From contig NZ_CP050695.1 in assembly GCF_012044895.1 (NCBI RefSeq), forward strand, positions 1,704,501-1,768,500: DNA of 64,000 bases. Reading direction: 5' to 3'. The notes below the pieces were generated by a model that was not told the origin of the DNA, did no database searches, and worked only from the letters and a program-made list of their open reading frames with translations. A program made the translations under genes and the position numbers. Below, in pieces: positions 17,299 through 29,686 of the stretch. Source of the stretch: Aquisalimonas sp. 2447 (GTDB lineage Bacteria > Pseudomonadota > Gammaproteobacteria > Nitrococcales > Aquisalimonadaceae). Each line of letters opens with the position of its first letter. Position 1 is the stretch's first letter.

Positions 17299-17396
17299 GG
17301 CGTAGGGCGGGTCTTCAGGTCCGCCATTGCCGCCTCGTTCAAGCCGCCTTGGCCCGCAGAGCACAGACGGCGGACCTGAAGGTCCGCCCTACGCCT
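17299..17396. repeat. Inverted-repeat element, copy A (GGACCTTCAGGTCC family)
   Basis: Two 28-bp arms, 17299-17326 and 17369-17396, are inverted copies matching at 26 of 28 positions, separated by 42-43 bp. Each arm carries GTAGGGCGG next to TTCAGGTCCGCC. The same sequence recurs at 43237-43331 and 45695-45730. It lies between dsbC and convergent fdxA and may act as a terminator-like or REP-type element. Confidence 0.85.
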
Positions 17397-17467
17397 GGCC
17401 TGCCGCGGTTTATCGCCGGATCCGTGCTGAGCAGCCTCTTGTTGTGGTTGTGGCCTTGTGACGCGTA

Positions 17468-17791
17468 TCAGCGCTCCAGGAGTTCCAGCTTGCCCGGCTT
17501 GCCGTCCCACTCGTCGGCGTCCTCCGGAGGATCTTTCTGTTCGGTGATCACCGGCCATTTCTGCGAGAGCTCGGCGTTGAGCTCCAGGTAGTGGCTCATT
17601 TCGTCCGGCAGGTCATCCTCGGAGTAGATGGCCTCGGGCGGGCATTCCGGCTCGCACAGAGTGCAGTCGATGCACTCGTCCGGGTCGATGACCAGGAAAT
17701 TCGGCCCTTCGTGGAAGCAGTCCACGGGGCAGACCTCCACGCAATCCGTGTACTTGCACTTGATGCAGTTTTCCGTGACGACAAAGGTCAT
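17468..17791 (-). CDS. fdxA: 7Fe ferredoxin FdxA
   Basis: Low-potential electron carrier with one 3Fe-4S and one 4Fe-4S cluster. The 107-residue product starts [23 protein letters not shown], giving the Cys pattern of the first cluster (Cys9, Cys17 with a further Cys in the second motif), then [18 protein letters not shown]. The acidic C-terminal extension (about residues 60-107) is typical of the Azotobacter FdI/FdxA type. It is monocistronic and convergent with dsbC. The partner enzyme is not evident from context. Confidence 0.94.
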   Translation of the reverse strand: MTFVVTENCIKCKYTDCVEVCPVDCFHEGPNFLVIDPDECIDCTLCEPECPPEAIYSEDDLPDEMSHYLELNAELSQKWPVITEQKDPPEDADEWDGKPGKLELLER

Positions 17792-17885
17792 GGGAGACTC
17801 CGTTGCACATGATCAGTCCGTCACGGCGCAGCGGCCACGTTGAACGGGACAGACTGGATGACAGGTTGACGTTCGGGGGTTGCCT

Positions 17886-17922
17886 AGTGTCCCGTCCCCG
17901 ACGTCGTCGGGGACGGGACACT
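17886..17922. repeat. 37-bp perfect palindrome upstream of fdxA and downstream of mutS
   Basis: AGTGTCCCGTCCCCGACG (17886-17903) is the exact reverse complement of 17905-17922, with a single central T. It sits 17 bp after the mutS stop (minus strand) and 95 bp before fdxA. It may terminate mutS transcription, although no T-run follows on that strand, or be a mobile palindromic repeat. Confidence 0.85.
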
Positions 17923-17939
17923 GGCGCCGGCGCGATAGT

Positions 17940-20528
17940 TTAGCGCTTTTGCCCGGTGTCCACGAGCCTCTTGAGTTCGTAGAGCAGATCCAGGGCCTGG
18001 CGCGGCGTGATGTCGTCCGGCTCCAGCTCCTGAAGGCGCGTTTCGGCCGGCCCTGGTTCGGGCGTCGCCGGGAAGAGTTGCAACTGGTCCGCAGGATCCC
18101 CGCGCCGTCGGGTCTCCCGTTCCAGTTCCTCCAGCTTGCCTCGGGCGGCGTCGATCACCGCACGGGGCACACCCGCCAGGGCAGCCACCTGCAGGCCGTA
18201 GCTCTGGTTCGCGGGCCCATCCTTGACCGTATGCAGGAAGACGATGCGCTCACCGTGCTCGACGGCGTCCAGATGGATGTTGCGCACCACGGCTTGCTGC
18301 TCCGCCAGCGTGGTCATTTCGAAATAGTGGGTGGCGAACAGGGTGAACGCGCCCAGCCGCTCCGCCAGACACTCCGCGGCGGCCCAGGCCAGCGAGAGGC
18401 CGTCGAAGGTGCTGGTGCCGCGCCCGATTTCGTCCAGCAGCACCAGGCTTTGCGGTGTGGCATTGTTGAGAATATTGGCCGTCTCGGTCATCTCCACCAT
18501 GAAGGTGGAGCGGCCGCTGGCAAGATCATCCGACGCGCCGATGCGGGTGAAGATCCGGTCCACCGGTCCCAGCATGGCGCTGCGCGCTGGTACGAAACTG
18601 CCCACATGGGCCAGCAGAGTGATCAGCGCCACCTGGCGCATGTACGTTGACTTGCCGCCCATGTTGGGCCCTGTGATCACAAGCATGCGCCGGTCATCGC
18701 TGAAGTGAACGTCGTTGGGCACGAAAGCGGTGTCCAGCACCTGCTCCACCACCGGGTGACGGCCATGTTCAATGGTCAGGCCGGGTTCCTGGCTCAGCTG
18801 CGGACGGCTGTAGTCCAGGGTGTCGGCGCGCTCTGCCAGGCAGGCCAGGGCATCCAGCTCGGCCAGTGCGTCGGCGGCGGTCTGCAGGCCTGTCAGCGAC
18901 TCACCCAGCAGCTCCAGTAGGTCATCGTAGAGCGCCTTCTCCCGGGCCAGCGCCCGTTCACGGGCACTGAGCACCTTCTCCTCGAACTCCTTGAGTTCCG
19001 GCGTGATGTAGCGCTCGGTGCCCTTGAGGGTCTGGCGGCGGGTGTAGCGCTCAGGGATCGCCTCGGCATTGGCCCGGGTGACCTCGATGTAGTAGCCGTG
19101 CACACGGTTGTAGCTCACCTTCAGCGTGCCGATGCCGGTGGCCTCGCGCTCCTGCGCCTCCAGATCCACCAGGAACTGGTTGGCGTTGTTGCTGAGTGCG
19201 CGCAGTTCGTCCAATTCGCTGTCATAACCGGCCGCGATCATGCCGCCGTCCCGGGTCAGCACCGGCGGATTCTCCACCATTGCGCGGGTAAGGAGGTCCA
19301 CCGTGTCGGGATGGGGTGCAAGGGCTTCCATGAGTCCATAGAGCAACTCGCTGCTGACCCCGGTCAAGGCCTCCTGCAGTCTCGGCAGTCTTTCCAGCGC
19401 ATGGCGCAGGGCCTCCAGGTCCCGCGGACGTGCGGACCGCAGCGCCACCCGCGCCAGGATTCGTTCGGCGTCACCGGTGGCGTGGAGGATGTCGCGGACG
19501 GTGTCGTACCGGCGCTGCTCCAGCAGGGATTCCAGGGCGTCATGGCGCGCTTGCAGACGCGCCTGGTCCCGCAGTGGCCGGTGCAGCCAGCGGCGCAGGA
19601 GCCGGCTGCCCATGGCCGTGCGGGTGGTATCCAGCACACTGGTCAGGGTGTTGTCGGTGCCACCGCCCAGGTTGGTCTCGATCTCCAGGTTCCGGCGGCT
19701 GGCTGCGTCGATGATGATGCCCTCATCCCGCCGCTCCACACCCAGCGCGGTAACGTGGGGCAGGGCGGAACGCTGCGTGTCGGTGACGTACTGGAGCAGG
19801 GCGCCCGCGGCACGCACGGCCAGCCCCAGTTCTTCGCAGCCAAAACCAGTGAGGTCGCGGGTGCCGAACTGGCGTGTGAGCAATCGACGGCAGCTATCTT
19901 CCTCAAAATGCCATGGAGGGCGGCGAGTTACACCTTTCTTTTCAAGCAGTGTCTCAGGAAGGGGTTGATCTTCGTCGTAGAGAATTTCTGCCGGCCCCAG
20001 CCGCTCGATCTCCGCCAACAGACCGTCGGCATCCTCGACTTCCTGAGTGGTGAAGCGTCCGCTGGAGAGCTCCAGCGCCGCCACGCCGTAGCGCTCGCCG
20101 GCCTGACTGATGGCGGCCAGCAGGTTGCTGCGGCGATCCTCCAGCAAGGCGTCATCGGTGAGCGTGCCCGGTGTGACAACGCGGGTGACTTGCCGCTCCA
20201 CGGGGCCCTTACTGGTGGCGGGGTCGCCGATCTGCTCGCAGATGGCCACCGATTCGCCGCGCCGTACCAACCGAGCCAGGTAGTTCTCCACGGCGTGTAC
20301 AGGCACGCCGGCCATGGGAATGGACTCGCCGGCGGACTGTCCGCGCGCGGTGAGCGTGATATCCAGGATTTCGGCGGCGCGGCGTGCGTCGTCGTAGAAC
20401 AGTTCGTAGAAATCGCCCATGCGGTAGAACACCAGGATATCCGGGTGCTCCGCCTTGATGCGCAGGTACTGCTGCATCATGGGCGTGTGTTGTAACGTCT
20501 TGTTTTCGCGCTGGGTATTAGCCGCCAC
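17940..20528 (-). CDS. mutS: DNA mismatch repair protein MutS
   Basis: Recognises base mismatches and small loops and recruits MutL. With a GTG start at 20528 the product has 862 residues, close to the usual 855. The mismatch-binding domain I has [12 protein letters not shown] and the wedge Phe-x-Glu in GDFYELF; the lever and clamp domains follow; the ATPase has Walker [14 protein letters not shown], Walker [17 protein letters not shown] and ATHYFE. The C-terminal helix-turn-helix is present ([10 protein letters not shown]). ATG 20483 (MMQQYL) is an alternative but would remove part of the conserved N-terminus; the frame reaches 20609 without support. Confidence 0.95.
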   Translation of the reverse strand: MAANTQRENKTLQHTPMMQQYLRIKAEHPDILVFYRMGDFYELFYDDARRAAEILDITLTARGQSAGESIPMAGVPVHAVENYLARLVRRGESVAICEQIGDPATSKGPVERQVTRVVTPGTLTDDALLEDRRSNLLAAISQAGERYGVAALELSSGRFTTQEVEDADGLLAEIERLGPAEILYDEDQPLPETLLEKKGVTRRPPWHFEEDSCRRLLTRQFGTRDLTGFGCEELGLAVRAAGALLQYVTDTQRSALPHVTALGVERRDEGIIIDAASRRNLEIETNLGGGTDNTLTSVLDTTRTAMGSRLLRRWLHRPLRDQARLQARHDALESLLEQRRYDTVRDILHATGDAERILARVALRSARPRDLEALRHALERLPRLQEALTGVSSELLYGLMEALAPHPDTVDLLTRAMVENPPVLTRDGGMIAAGYDSELDELRALSNNANQFLVDLEAQEREATGIGTLKVSYNRVHGYYIEVTRANAEAIPERYTRRQTLKGTERYITPELKEFEEKVLSARERALAREKALYDDLLELLGESLTGLQTAADALAELDALACLAERADTLDYSRPQLSQEPGLTIEHGRHPVVEQVLDTAFVPNDVHFSDDRRMLVITGPNMGGKSTYMRQVALITLLAHVGSFVPARSAMLGPVDRIFTRIGASDDLASGRSTFMVEMTETANILNNATPQSLVLLDEIGRGTSTFDGLSLAWAAAECLAERLGAFTLFATHYFEMTTLAEQQAVVRNIHLDAVEHGERIVFLHTVKDGPANQSYGLQVAALAGVPRAVIDAARGKLEELERETRRRGDPADQLQLFPATPEPGPAETRLQELEPDDITPRQALDLLYELKRLVDTGQKR

Positions 20529-20840
20529 TGTCGAGTGCCCGCCCTCTAGGATCCATAACTCGTCCCTCTCGCGCGTGCAGTCTCCTGACGCGGAGGCATA
20601 AAAAACCACACCGTTAATGCTGGCGCGAGTGGGCGCGCGGGCGAACAGGTGGCCCGCGCCGTGTTGGCGTCGATGCTACCACCCAGCCCTGGATCGATGT
20701 GAGGGCAGAGGACCCTCTGCCTGTTGTGCGCGGTCAGTACGTGTTCGCAATCAACCCGCCGGCAGTGTTCCCGGGGCGCGTCCGATGCGGAATGAGCTGT
20801 GCTAGAGTCTGCCCACACCCTCGCAAACGTAGCTGGAGCA
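20529..20840. other. Divergent spacer between mutS and pncC
   Basis: 312 bp carrying the promoters of both directions. For the pncC side, TGTGCTAGAGT at about 20800-20810 resembles an extended -10 box. A short hairpin (GGCAGAG / CTCTGCC, 20704-20721) is present. No coding frame or LexA-box was found. Confidence 0.45.
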
Positions 20841-21359
20841 ATGGATTACACGGACACCCGCAGCGCACCTGACGACGTCCGCCTGGAACAACTCGCACAT
20901 GCCGTTGGTAATGCCCTGGGGCGACGCGGCCAGCGCCTGACGGCGGCGGAATCGTGTACCGGAGGCTGGATCGCCAAGGCGTTAACGGATGTGGCCGGCA
21001 GTTCCGGCTGGTTCGATCGCTCCGTGGTGACCTACTCGAATGCTGCCAAGGAGGAGTTGCTGGGTATCGATCCCCGGTTGCTGGAACGTCACGGCGCGGT
21101 GAGCGAAGACGTCGTGCGCGCCATGGCCGAGGCGGCCCTCGAACGCAGCGGCGCGGATGTGGCCCTTGCCGTCAGTGGTGTTGCCGGCCCGGATGGCGGG
21201 TCGCCGAGCAAACCGGTGGGGCTGGTCTGGTTCGGGTGGGCGTTGCGCTCCGGCTTCCTGATCTCTCGCCCCGAGCGCTTCCCCGGAAACCGGGATGCAG
21301 TCCGTCGTGCCGCTGTCGGTACGTCGCTGGAAGGAGTGCTGCGCCAGTTGGGAGACTGA
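20841..21359 (+). CDS. pncC: Nicotinamide-nucleotide amidase (CinA C-terminal domain protein)
   Basis: Deamidates nicotinamide mononucleotide in the NAD recycling pathway. The 172-residue product is a stand-alone CinA C-terminal domain: LTAAESCTGGWIAKALTDVAGSSGWFDRSVVTYSNAAKEELLG (in pieces: AAESCTGG, GSSGWF, TYSNAAK), then ALAVSGVAGPDGGSPSKPVGLVW-type SGVAGPDGG. ATG 20841 has GGAG close upstream; longer frames start at 20799. It precedes recA as in many gammaproteobacteria, where pncC/ygaD is the upstream neighbour of recA. Here thpR is inserted between them. Confidence 0.92.
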   Translation: MDYTDTRSAPDDVRLEQLAHAVGNALGRRGQRLTAAESCTGGWIAKALTDVAGSSGWFDRSVVTYSNAAKEELLGIDPRLLERHGAVSEDVVRAMAEAALERSGADVALAVSGVAGPDGGSPSKPVGLVWFGWALRSGFLISRPERFPGNRDAVRRAAVGTSLEGVLRQLGD

Positions 21360-21362
21360 AGC

Positions 21363-21884
21363 GTGGCACGCCTGTTTTTTGCCCTGCAGCCATCCAGCGA
21401 CGATCTGGACCAGCTTGCCCGGGCCATGCCGGAAAATCCGGGTGCGGGGCGCGTGATTCCAAGGGAGAATCTGCACGTCACGCTGGCGTTTCTGGGCGAA
21501 CTTGGTGCGGAGAAGGCCGCCGCCGCCAGAGAGGCGGCCGATGGCGTGCAGGCACCACCCGTCACGCTGTGCTTCACGGCGCTTGCCTACTGGCCGGGAC
21601 CCCGCACCCGGGTGCTCGTCCCGGAGGAGGTCACCGCTGCCGCGCAGACGCTGCGCGGCGAACTTGCGCGCCGACTGCGGGAGAGGAATGTGCCGTTCGA
21701 CGCCCGGATCTGGCGGCCGCATTTGACCGTGGCGCGGAAGGCTCGCCCGGCAGAGGAGGTGCGTCTGGAGCCGCTATTGCTCGGTTTCAAGGAATTCGTT
21801 CTGGTGCACTCCCGTACTGAGCCCGCCGGAGCCCACTACGAGTCCATCGGCCGCTGGCCGCTGCATGAACATCGGTCGGTCTGA
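21363..21884 (+). CDS. thpR: RNA 2',3'-cyclic phosphodiesterase
   Basis: 2H-phosphoesterase that opens 2',3'-cyclic phosphates of RNA ends. The 173-residue product has the two signature tetrapeptides HVTL (His38) and HLTV (His120), which form the catalytic pair, and RLFFALQP at the N-terminus. The start is GTG at 21363, four bases after the pncC stop, so the genes are co-translated. The C-terminal strand FVLVHSRTEPAGAHYESIGRW-type (VLVHSRT, YESIGRW) is typical. No partner RNA-repair genes are nearby. Confidence 0.92.
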   Translation: MARLFFALQPSSDDLDQLARAMPENPGAGRVIPRENLHVTLAFLGELGAEKAAAAREAADGVQAPPVTLCFTALAYWPGPRTRVLVPEEVTAAAQTLRGELARRLRERNVPFDARIWRPHLTVARKARPAEEVRLEPLLLGFKEFVLVHSRTEPAGAHYESIGRWPLHEHRSV

Positions 21885-21998
21885 CCGGCGGACAGGGGGT
21901 GGGAGGGGGTCGGTGAGTATGGAATAATGCTCCGCCATGGGTACCGGCGCGGAGCGCTTGGTTACCCCGGCGTGCCTGAACAAGCCAGAGGTTGAAGA

Positions 21999-23039
<1,041 letters not shown>

Positions 23040-23053
23040 CCCGGTGACGTCTT

Positions 23054-23524
23054 ATGGATGCCGAGCCCGGGGCAGAGGATTTTGACGCGGCCTATGAGGC
23101 TGGCGTGCGGTTCCTGGCCCGTCGCGAGCACGCCAGGCGCGAGCTGCAGCGCAAGTTGAGGGCACGGGGGTTCAGCGACGCGGTGGTCGGGCAGGTTCTG
23201 GACCGCTTGGTCCAAGAGCGGTATCTTAGCGATGACCGTTTCACTGAGGCTTTCGTGCGCCAGCGTTGTGAGCAGGGCCAGGGGCCGCTGAAGATCATCG
23301 CCGCGCTCGGTGAGCGAGGTATTGACGAGAGCCTGGCGCGCCACCACCTGTCGCAGCAGGAGGTGGACTGGCTCGCGCAGGCGCGGGAAGCGCGGCGCCG
23401 ACGCTTCGGTGAGGCACTGCCGGCCGACCGCAGGGAATGGGCGCGCCAGGCGCGCTTCCTGGCAAGCCGCGGCTTCAGCTCCGAGGAGGTCTACCGCGTG
23501 TTGGACGAGAGCGCTCACGAATAA
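23054..23524 (+). CDS. recX: RecA regulatory protein RecX
   Basis: Binds RecA filaments and limits their activity. The 156-residue product is rich in Arg and Glu, with the RecX tandem three-helix repeats: FLARREHARRELQRKLRARGF (in part), VVGQVLDRLVQERYLSDDRFTEAFVRQR and the C-terminal QARFLASRGFSSEEVYRVL. Only 14 bp separates it from recA, so it is made by read-through from the recA promoter. Length and position agree with other gammaproteobacteria. Confidence 0.93.
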   Translation: MDAEPGAEDFDAAYEAGVRFLARREHARRELQRKLRARGFSDAVVGQVLDRLVQERYLSDDRFTEAFVRQRCEQGQGPLKIIAALGERGIDESLARHHLSQQEVDWLAQAREARRRRFGEALPADRREWARQARFLASRGFSSEEVYRVLDESAHE

Positions 23525-23577
23525 ACGGGAACCCCGCGGCGGAGGCTGCGGCTTTGCAAAGGCAGGTTTGACCAACC

Positions 23578-26181
<2,604 letters not shown>

Positions 26182-26239
26182 GGCCGACAAGCCATGGTGT
26201 GCACCTCCGGGTGCCACCCGTGAACAGGTAAAGGGACTG

Positions 26240-27484
26240 ATGCCTTTAATCGTGCAGAAATACGGCGGCACATCCGTGGGCTCTCCCGAGCGCATCGAGG
26301 AAGTCGCGCGCAGGGTGATCAAGACGAAGGACGCGGGGAATTCGGTGGTGGTGGTGGTGTCCGCCATGAGCGGAGAAACCAATCGCCTCACCGAACTCGC
26401 CAAGCAGATCAATCCCGAGCCGCCGGCGCGGGAAATGGACATGATTCTCTCCACCGGCGAGCAGGTCACCATCGGCCTTCTGGCCATGGCGCTGGAAAAG
26501 CAGGGGCATCCGGCCCGCTGCTACACCGGAGCCCAGGTGAAGATCCTCACGGACAGCGCCCACAGCAAGGCGCGTATCCAGGAGATCGATGCCAAGGTGG
26601 TGACGCAGGATCTCAAGGAGGGGCGTATTGTCGTCGTCGCCGGGTTTCAGGGTGTGGATTCCACCGGAGCGATTACCACCCTCGGCCGAGGCGGCTCCGA
26701 CACCACTGCGGTGGCCCTGGCGGCAGCGCTTGGCGCGGATGAGTGCGAGATCTACACCGACGTGGACGGTGTCTACACCACGGATCCGCGTGTGGTCCCC
26801 AAAGCCAGGCGGCTGGAGCGCATCACCTTCGAGGAGATGCTGGAGATGGCCAGCCTTGGCTCCAAGATCCTCCAGATTCGCGCCGTTGAATTCGCCGGCA
26901 AATACCATGTACCGCTGCGGGTGCGTTCCAGCTTCGACGACGGCCCAGGCACGCTGATTACGTATGAGGACGAGAACATGGAAGAACCGCTGATCTCCGG
27001 AATCGCGTTCCAGCGCGACGAGGCCAAACTCACCGTTCTGGGGGTGCCGGATCAGCCGGGGATCGCCGCGCGCATCCTGGGGCCGGTGTCCGAAGCCAAC
27101 ATCGAAGTGGACATGATCGTGCAGAACATCAGCCAGAGCGGGCTGACGGACTTCACCTTCACGGTCCACAGGAACGATTACGAGAAGACGCTGAAGATCC
27201 TCCAGGGTATCAGCGATGAACTCGGCGCCCGCGAGGTTTACGGTGACACCAAGATCGTCAAGCTCTCCCTGGTCGGGGTTGGCATGCGCTCGCATGCAGG
27301 TGTGGCGAGCACGATGTTTGACTCTTTGGCAGGGGAGGGGATTAACATCCAGATGATATCCACGTCGGAAATCAAGATTTCCGTGGTGATCGACGAAAAG
27401 TACCTCGAGCTTGGGGTGCGCGCGCTGCACACGGCGTTCGAGCTGGACGACGAAGCAAGCGCCCGCATCGAGGGCAAGGACTGA
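26240..27484 (+). CDS. lysC: Aspartate kinase (aspartokinase, LysC type)
   Basis: Phosphorylates L-aspartate, the first step to lysine, threonine and methionine. The 414-residue monofunctional product has the kinase domain with [42 protein letters not shown] and the [12 protein letters not shown] loop, then two ACT domains from about residue 265 ([42 protein letters not shown]), which bind the feedback inhibitor. It is placed between alaS and csrA, as in Pseudomonas and many Chromatiales. Start ATG 26240 is preceded by AAAGGGA. Confidence 0.96.
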   Translation: MPLIVQKYGGTSVGSPERIEEVARRVIKTKDAGNSVVVVVSAMSGETNRLTELAKQINPEPPAREMDMILSTGEQVTIGLLAMALEKQGHPARCYTGAQVKILTDSAHSKARIQEIDAKVVTQDLKEGRIVVVAGFQGVDSTGAITTLGRGGSDTTAVALAAALGADECEIYTDVDGVYTTDPRVVPKARRLERITFEEMLEMASLGSKILQIRAVEFAGKYHVPLRVRSSFDDGPGTLITYEDENMEEPLISGIAFQRDEAKLTVLGVPDQPGIAARILGPVSEANIEVDMIVQNISQSGLTDFTFTVHRNDYEKTLKILQGISDELGAREVYGDTKIVKLSLVGVGMRSHAGVASTMFDSLAGEGINIQMISTSEIKISVVIDEKYLELGVRALHTAFELDDEASARIEGKD

Positions 27485-27777
27485 CCCCGATTGCCGGTGG
27501 GTGAAAGGTCTCGCGAAGGCAGCCGGCAGGGCTGCCGGATCGGGAATGAGGTGACAGACACTGCGTAACAGTGTTTCCGGAACTGTTGTAAAACAATGGC
27601 TGAAGGTGGCGGTGAAGCTGGAGGCAAGCCGTTGAACTCGATAGGGATACCGCGAGTCCACGCTTTACAGGGAAAGGGTGGCCGCCTTGAGGTGGGTGCC
27701 TGAAAGGGTGCGTGAACGTGGAGACGCCTGGTGTGAGCCGGCGTTGCGGATGCCAGTGGAAATTGGGAGTAAGGCAT
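27485..27777 (+). promoter_or_regulatory. csrA 5' leader region
   Basis: 293 bp between lysC and csrA without a coding frame. An inverted repeat GGCAGCC / GGCTGCC occurs near 27519-27538. The leader contains many GGA triplets (for example CTGGAGG, ACAGGGAAAG, TGGAGACG) and the ribosome binding site itself is GGGAGTAAGG. GGA is the core of CsrA targets, so autoregulation by CsrA is plausible but not shown. Confidence 0.45.
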
Positions 27778-27975
27778 ATGCTGATTCTGACCAGGCGGGT
27801 CGGTGAGACGCTGATGATCGGTGACGAGGTGACCGTGACAGTGCTCGGAGTCAAGGGAAACCAGGTACGTATCGGGGTGAATGCGCCCAAGAACGTCTCG
27901 GTTCACCGTGAAGAGATCTACGAGCGCATTCAGCACGAAGGTGACGAGGACGAAAGCGCTCCCGGCACCGGCTGA
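27778..27975 (+). CDS. csrA: Carbon storage regulator CsrA/RsmA
   Basis: RNA-binding post-transcriptional regulator that blocks or stabilises mRNAs at GGA motifs. The 65-residue product begins [20 protein letters not shown] and keeps the RNA-contact residues at both ends (Leu4-Arg6-Arg7 region; [16 protein letters not shown] with Arg44). The acidic C-tail ([12 protein letters not shown]) is variable in the family. The ATG at 27778 follows GGGAGTAAGG. It is followed by a hairpin and tRNA-Ser, the usual csrA-serine-tRNA order. Confidence 0.96.
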   Translation: MLILTRRVGETLMIGDEVTVTVLGVKGNQVRIGVNAPKNVSVHREEIYERIQHEGDEDESAPGTG

Positions 27976-28040
27976 GGTTCGAGCACGGGTGCGGCCGCAC
28001 GGGTTTACCCGGGCGGTCAAATCCCTTACTCTACCGCGCT

Positions 28041-28071
28041 CCGGTGATGGGGATAACGTCTCCATCACCGG
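28041..28071 (+). terminator. Hairpin after csrA
   Basis: CCGGTGATGG (28041-28050) pairs perfectly with CCATCACCGG (28062-28071); the 11-base loop reads GGATAACGTCT. It lies 66 bp after the csrA stop and 11 bp before tRNA-Ser. There is no T-run, and the GGA in the loop would also suit CsrA binding. Confidence 0.5.
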
Positions 28072-28081
28072 GCAGAAGCAA

Positions 28082-28170
28082 GGAGAGGTGGCCGAGTGGC
28101 TGAAGGCGCTCCCCTGCTAAGGGAGTATGGGTACTGCCCATCGAGGGTTCGAATCCCTCCCTCTCCGCCA
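28082..28170 (+). tRNA. tRNA-Ser (anticodon GCT)
   Basis: 89 nt with acceptor GGAGAGG/CCTCTCC, D arm TGGCCGAGTGGCTGAAGG, anticodon stem CTCCC/GGGAG around CTGCTAA, a long variable arm (GTATGGGTACTGCCCATC) typical of class II tRNAs, T arm GGTTCGAATCC and encoded CCA. It reads AGC/AGU serine codons. Its last 19-20 bases are repeated at 28338. Confidence 0.97.
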
Positions 28171-28450
28171 TCTTCCCTGAGTGGTGCCGCAGGCACTGCT
28201 CAGGGAAGATGCGACAGAAGCAGCAAATTTGAACCCTCGGCGATTAACCATCAGGGTTCGACCGCGGAGCGTAGCGGAGCAGTGCGTTGCCGCAAGGCGG
28301 CAACGACCCGAAGGGCAAGGCGCGCGAGCGCCGTAGCAATCCCTCCCTCTCCGCCATTACCTTCCCCAGGTAGTGGCATTACTCACTGTTCCTGCGCCTG
28401 ATTGTTCCGAATTCGAACCCTCGATCATCAATGATCCGGGTTCGAGCAGC
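28152..28450 (+). repeat. Degraded direct repeat of the tRNA-Ser(GCT) 3' end and its downstream hairpin
   Basis: The last 19 bases of tRNA-Ser plus a T (28152-28171) recur exactly at 28338-28357. Downstream of each lies a similar hairpin of about 37-40 bp with arms GAACCC and GGGTTCGA (28226-28262 and 28411-28447). The first unit also has a 12-bp inverted repeat (28170-28181 with 28199-28210, ATCTTCCCTGAG). This 357-bp gene-free stretch therefore looks like a decayed tandem duplication, or a scar between two att-like sites; no integrase is present. Confidence 0.75.
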
Positions 28451-28527
28451 TCCTCTTTCTCCTTCCGTATTGACCGTCCCTCGATGGCGCCCATACTGGT
28501 GCCCTGCACATGGCAAGGAGCACCCCT

Positions 28528-29136
28528 ATGTCAGCAAACCAGTATCAGCAGGCACTGGAGCGGATCGATGCTCTCCATGCGGAAGACCCGAGGGCGGTTG
28601 CTGTGGACGGCGTGGAGTTGCCCAAGGAGCTCTGGCACGCCCGGCGAATGAGCGCATGGCTGGAGCGGATCCAGGAGACACCGGACGAGCTCACCCGGCT
28701 GGCGGTACGCGCGCAGCACCTGCAACGCTGGAAAATTCCCCGAACCGAGTATCCACAAGGGCGGCGCGGTTACCTGGCCTGGCGTCGTGAACAGGGGCGC
28801 CGCGCCGGCGAGACAACCGCCGCGGTCATGGAAGAGAGTGGCTACCGGCCCGAGGACGCCAGCCGGGTGGCAACCATGGTCCGCAAGGAAGGGCTGGGGC
28901 GCGATGACGCCGTTCAGGCAGTGGAAGACTGCGCCTGCCTCGTGTTTCTGGAAAACTACTTCGCCGATTTCCTGCACAAGGTCGAGCACGACCACATGGT
29001 CCGGATTGTCCGCAAGACCTGGCGCAAGATGTCAGCGCGGGCCCGGGAGCTGGCGATGACGATTCCGCTCACGCAGGAGGCGCAGCGAATCGTCGCTGAC
29101 GCCCTGGAACTTGACTCCGGACAAACCGAATCCTGA
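28528..29136 (+). CDS. DUF4202 family protein
   Basis: Uncharacterised family. The 202-residue product is helical and contains the DUF4202 core: LWHARRMSAWLERI, AQHLQRWKIPRTEYPQGRRGYLAWR, and DCACLVFLENYFADF. The ordered His residues (LWH, AQH) with the later Asp-Cys suggest an HD-like metal site; I infer this from pattern only. ATG 28528 follows AAGGAG with 7-base spacing; ATG 28510 is an alternative without a site. It stands alone between tRNA genes and is convergent with tRNA-Arg. Confidence 0.82.
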   Translation: MSANQYQQALERIDALHAEDPRAVAVDGVELPKELWHARRMSAWLERIQETPDELTRLAVRAQHLQRWKIPRTEYPQGRRGYLAWRREQGRRAGETTAAVMEESGYRPEDASRVATMVRKEGLGRDDAVQAVEDCACLVFLENYFADFLHKVEHDHMVRIVRKTWRKMSARARELAMTIPLTQEAQRIVADALELDSGQTES

Positions 29137-29148
29137 CGGTATACATAG

Positions 29149-29179
29149 AAAAAGGGGGCACCCTATGGGTACCCCCTTT
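29149..29179. terminator. Bidirectional terminator between DUF4202 gene and tRNA-Arg
   Basis: AAAAAGGGGGCACCC (29149-29163) faces GGGTACCCCCTTT (29168-29179) with a short ATA-type loop and one mismatch pair. On the minus strand the stem is followed by TTTTTC, a proper T-run for tRNA-Arg; on the plus strand it serves the DUF4202 gene. Confidence 0.82.
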
Positions 29180-29188
29180 CCATTTGTA

Positions 29189-29265
29189 TGGCGCGCCCGG
29201 AAGGATTCGAACCTCCGACCGCCTGGTTCGTAGCCAGGTGCTCTATCCAGCTGAGCTACGGGCGC
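29189..29265 (-). tRNA. tRNA-Arg (anticodon ACG)
   Basis: 77 nt: acceptor GCGCCCG/CGGGCGC, D arm AGCTCAGCTGGATAGAGC, anticodon stem-loop CCTGGCTACGAACCAGG with ACG (read as ICG after A34 deamination), T arm GGTTCGAATCC, discriminator G and encoded CCA. It covers CGU, CGC and CGA codons. Confidence 0.97.
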
Positions 29266-29369
29266 TTTGTGCTTTGTTAAGAGGCGCAGATTATGGCCGA
29301 CGGCCCTGTCTGCGTCAATGCACCTTCGGGTGCGCAGCCGAAGCAGTGCATGTGCACCGCTCGGGGAAG

Positions 29370-29459
<90 letters not shown>

Positions 29460-29686
29460 GGAAGCCTTCAGTGATGCCCGATCCACTGAAGGCGGGAAGG
29501 TTAAACCACAACGCCGACCGGTGCAATGCATGTTCCGGCGGCAACAACCGGCGATGTTGCCAAGAACCTCGGCAGGCGTCCGCCCCCGGGTTGTGTGACA
29601 TGTTTCGCTGTCCCGGCAGGCTTGATCCGTAACACTGTTTTCGGATGCGTCGGAGCCTGGCAGTATTACCGAGAAGCTGAGCAAGC

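Noticed and set aside
21881-21895. LexA-like CTG...CAG before recA
   Set aside because: Spacer is nine and not ten, and the inner positions do not match; also overlaps the end of thpR.
28171-28450. Integrative element in tRNA-Ser
   Set aside because: The interval between the repeated tRNA ends is only 186 bp and has no integrase or cargo; at most a scar.
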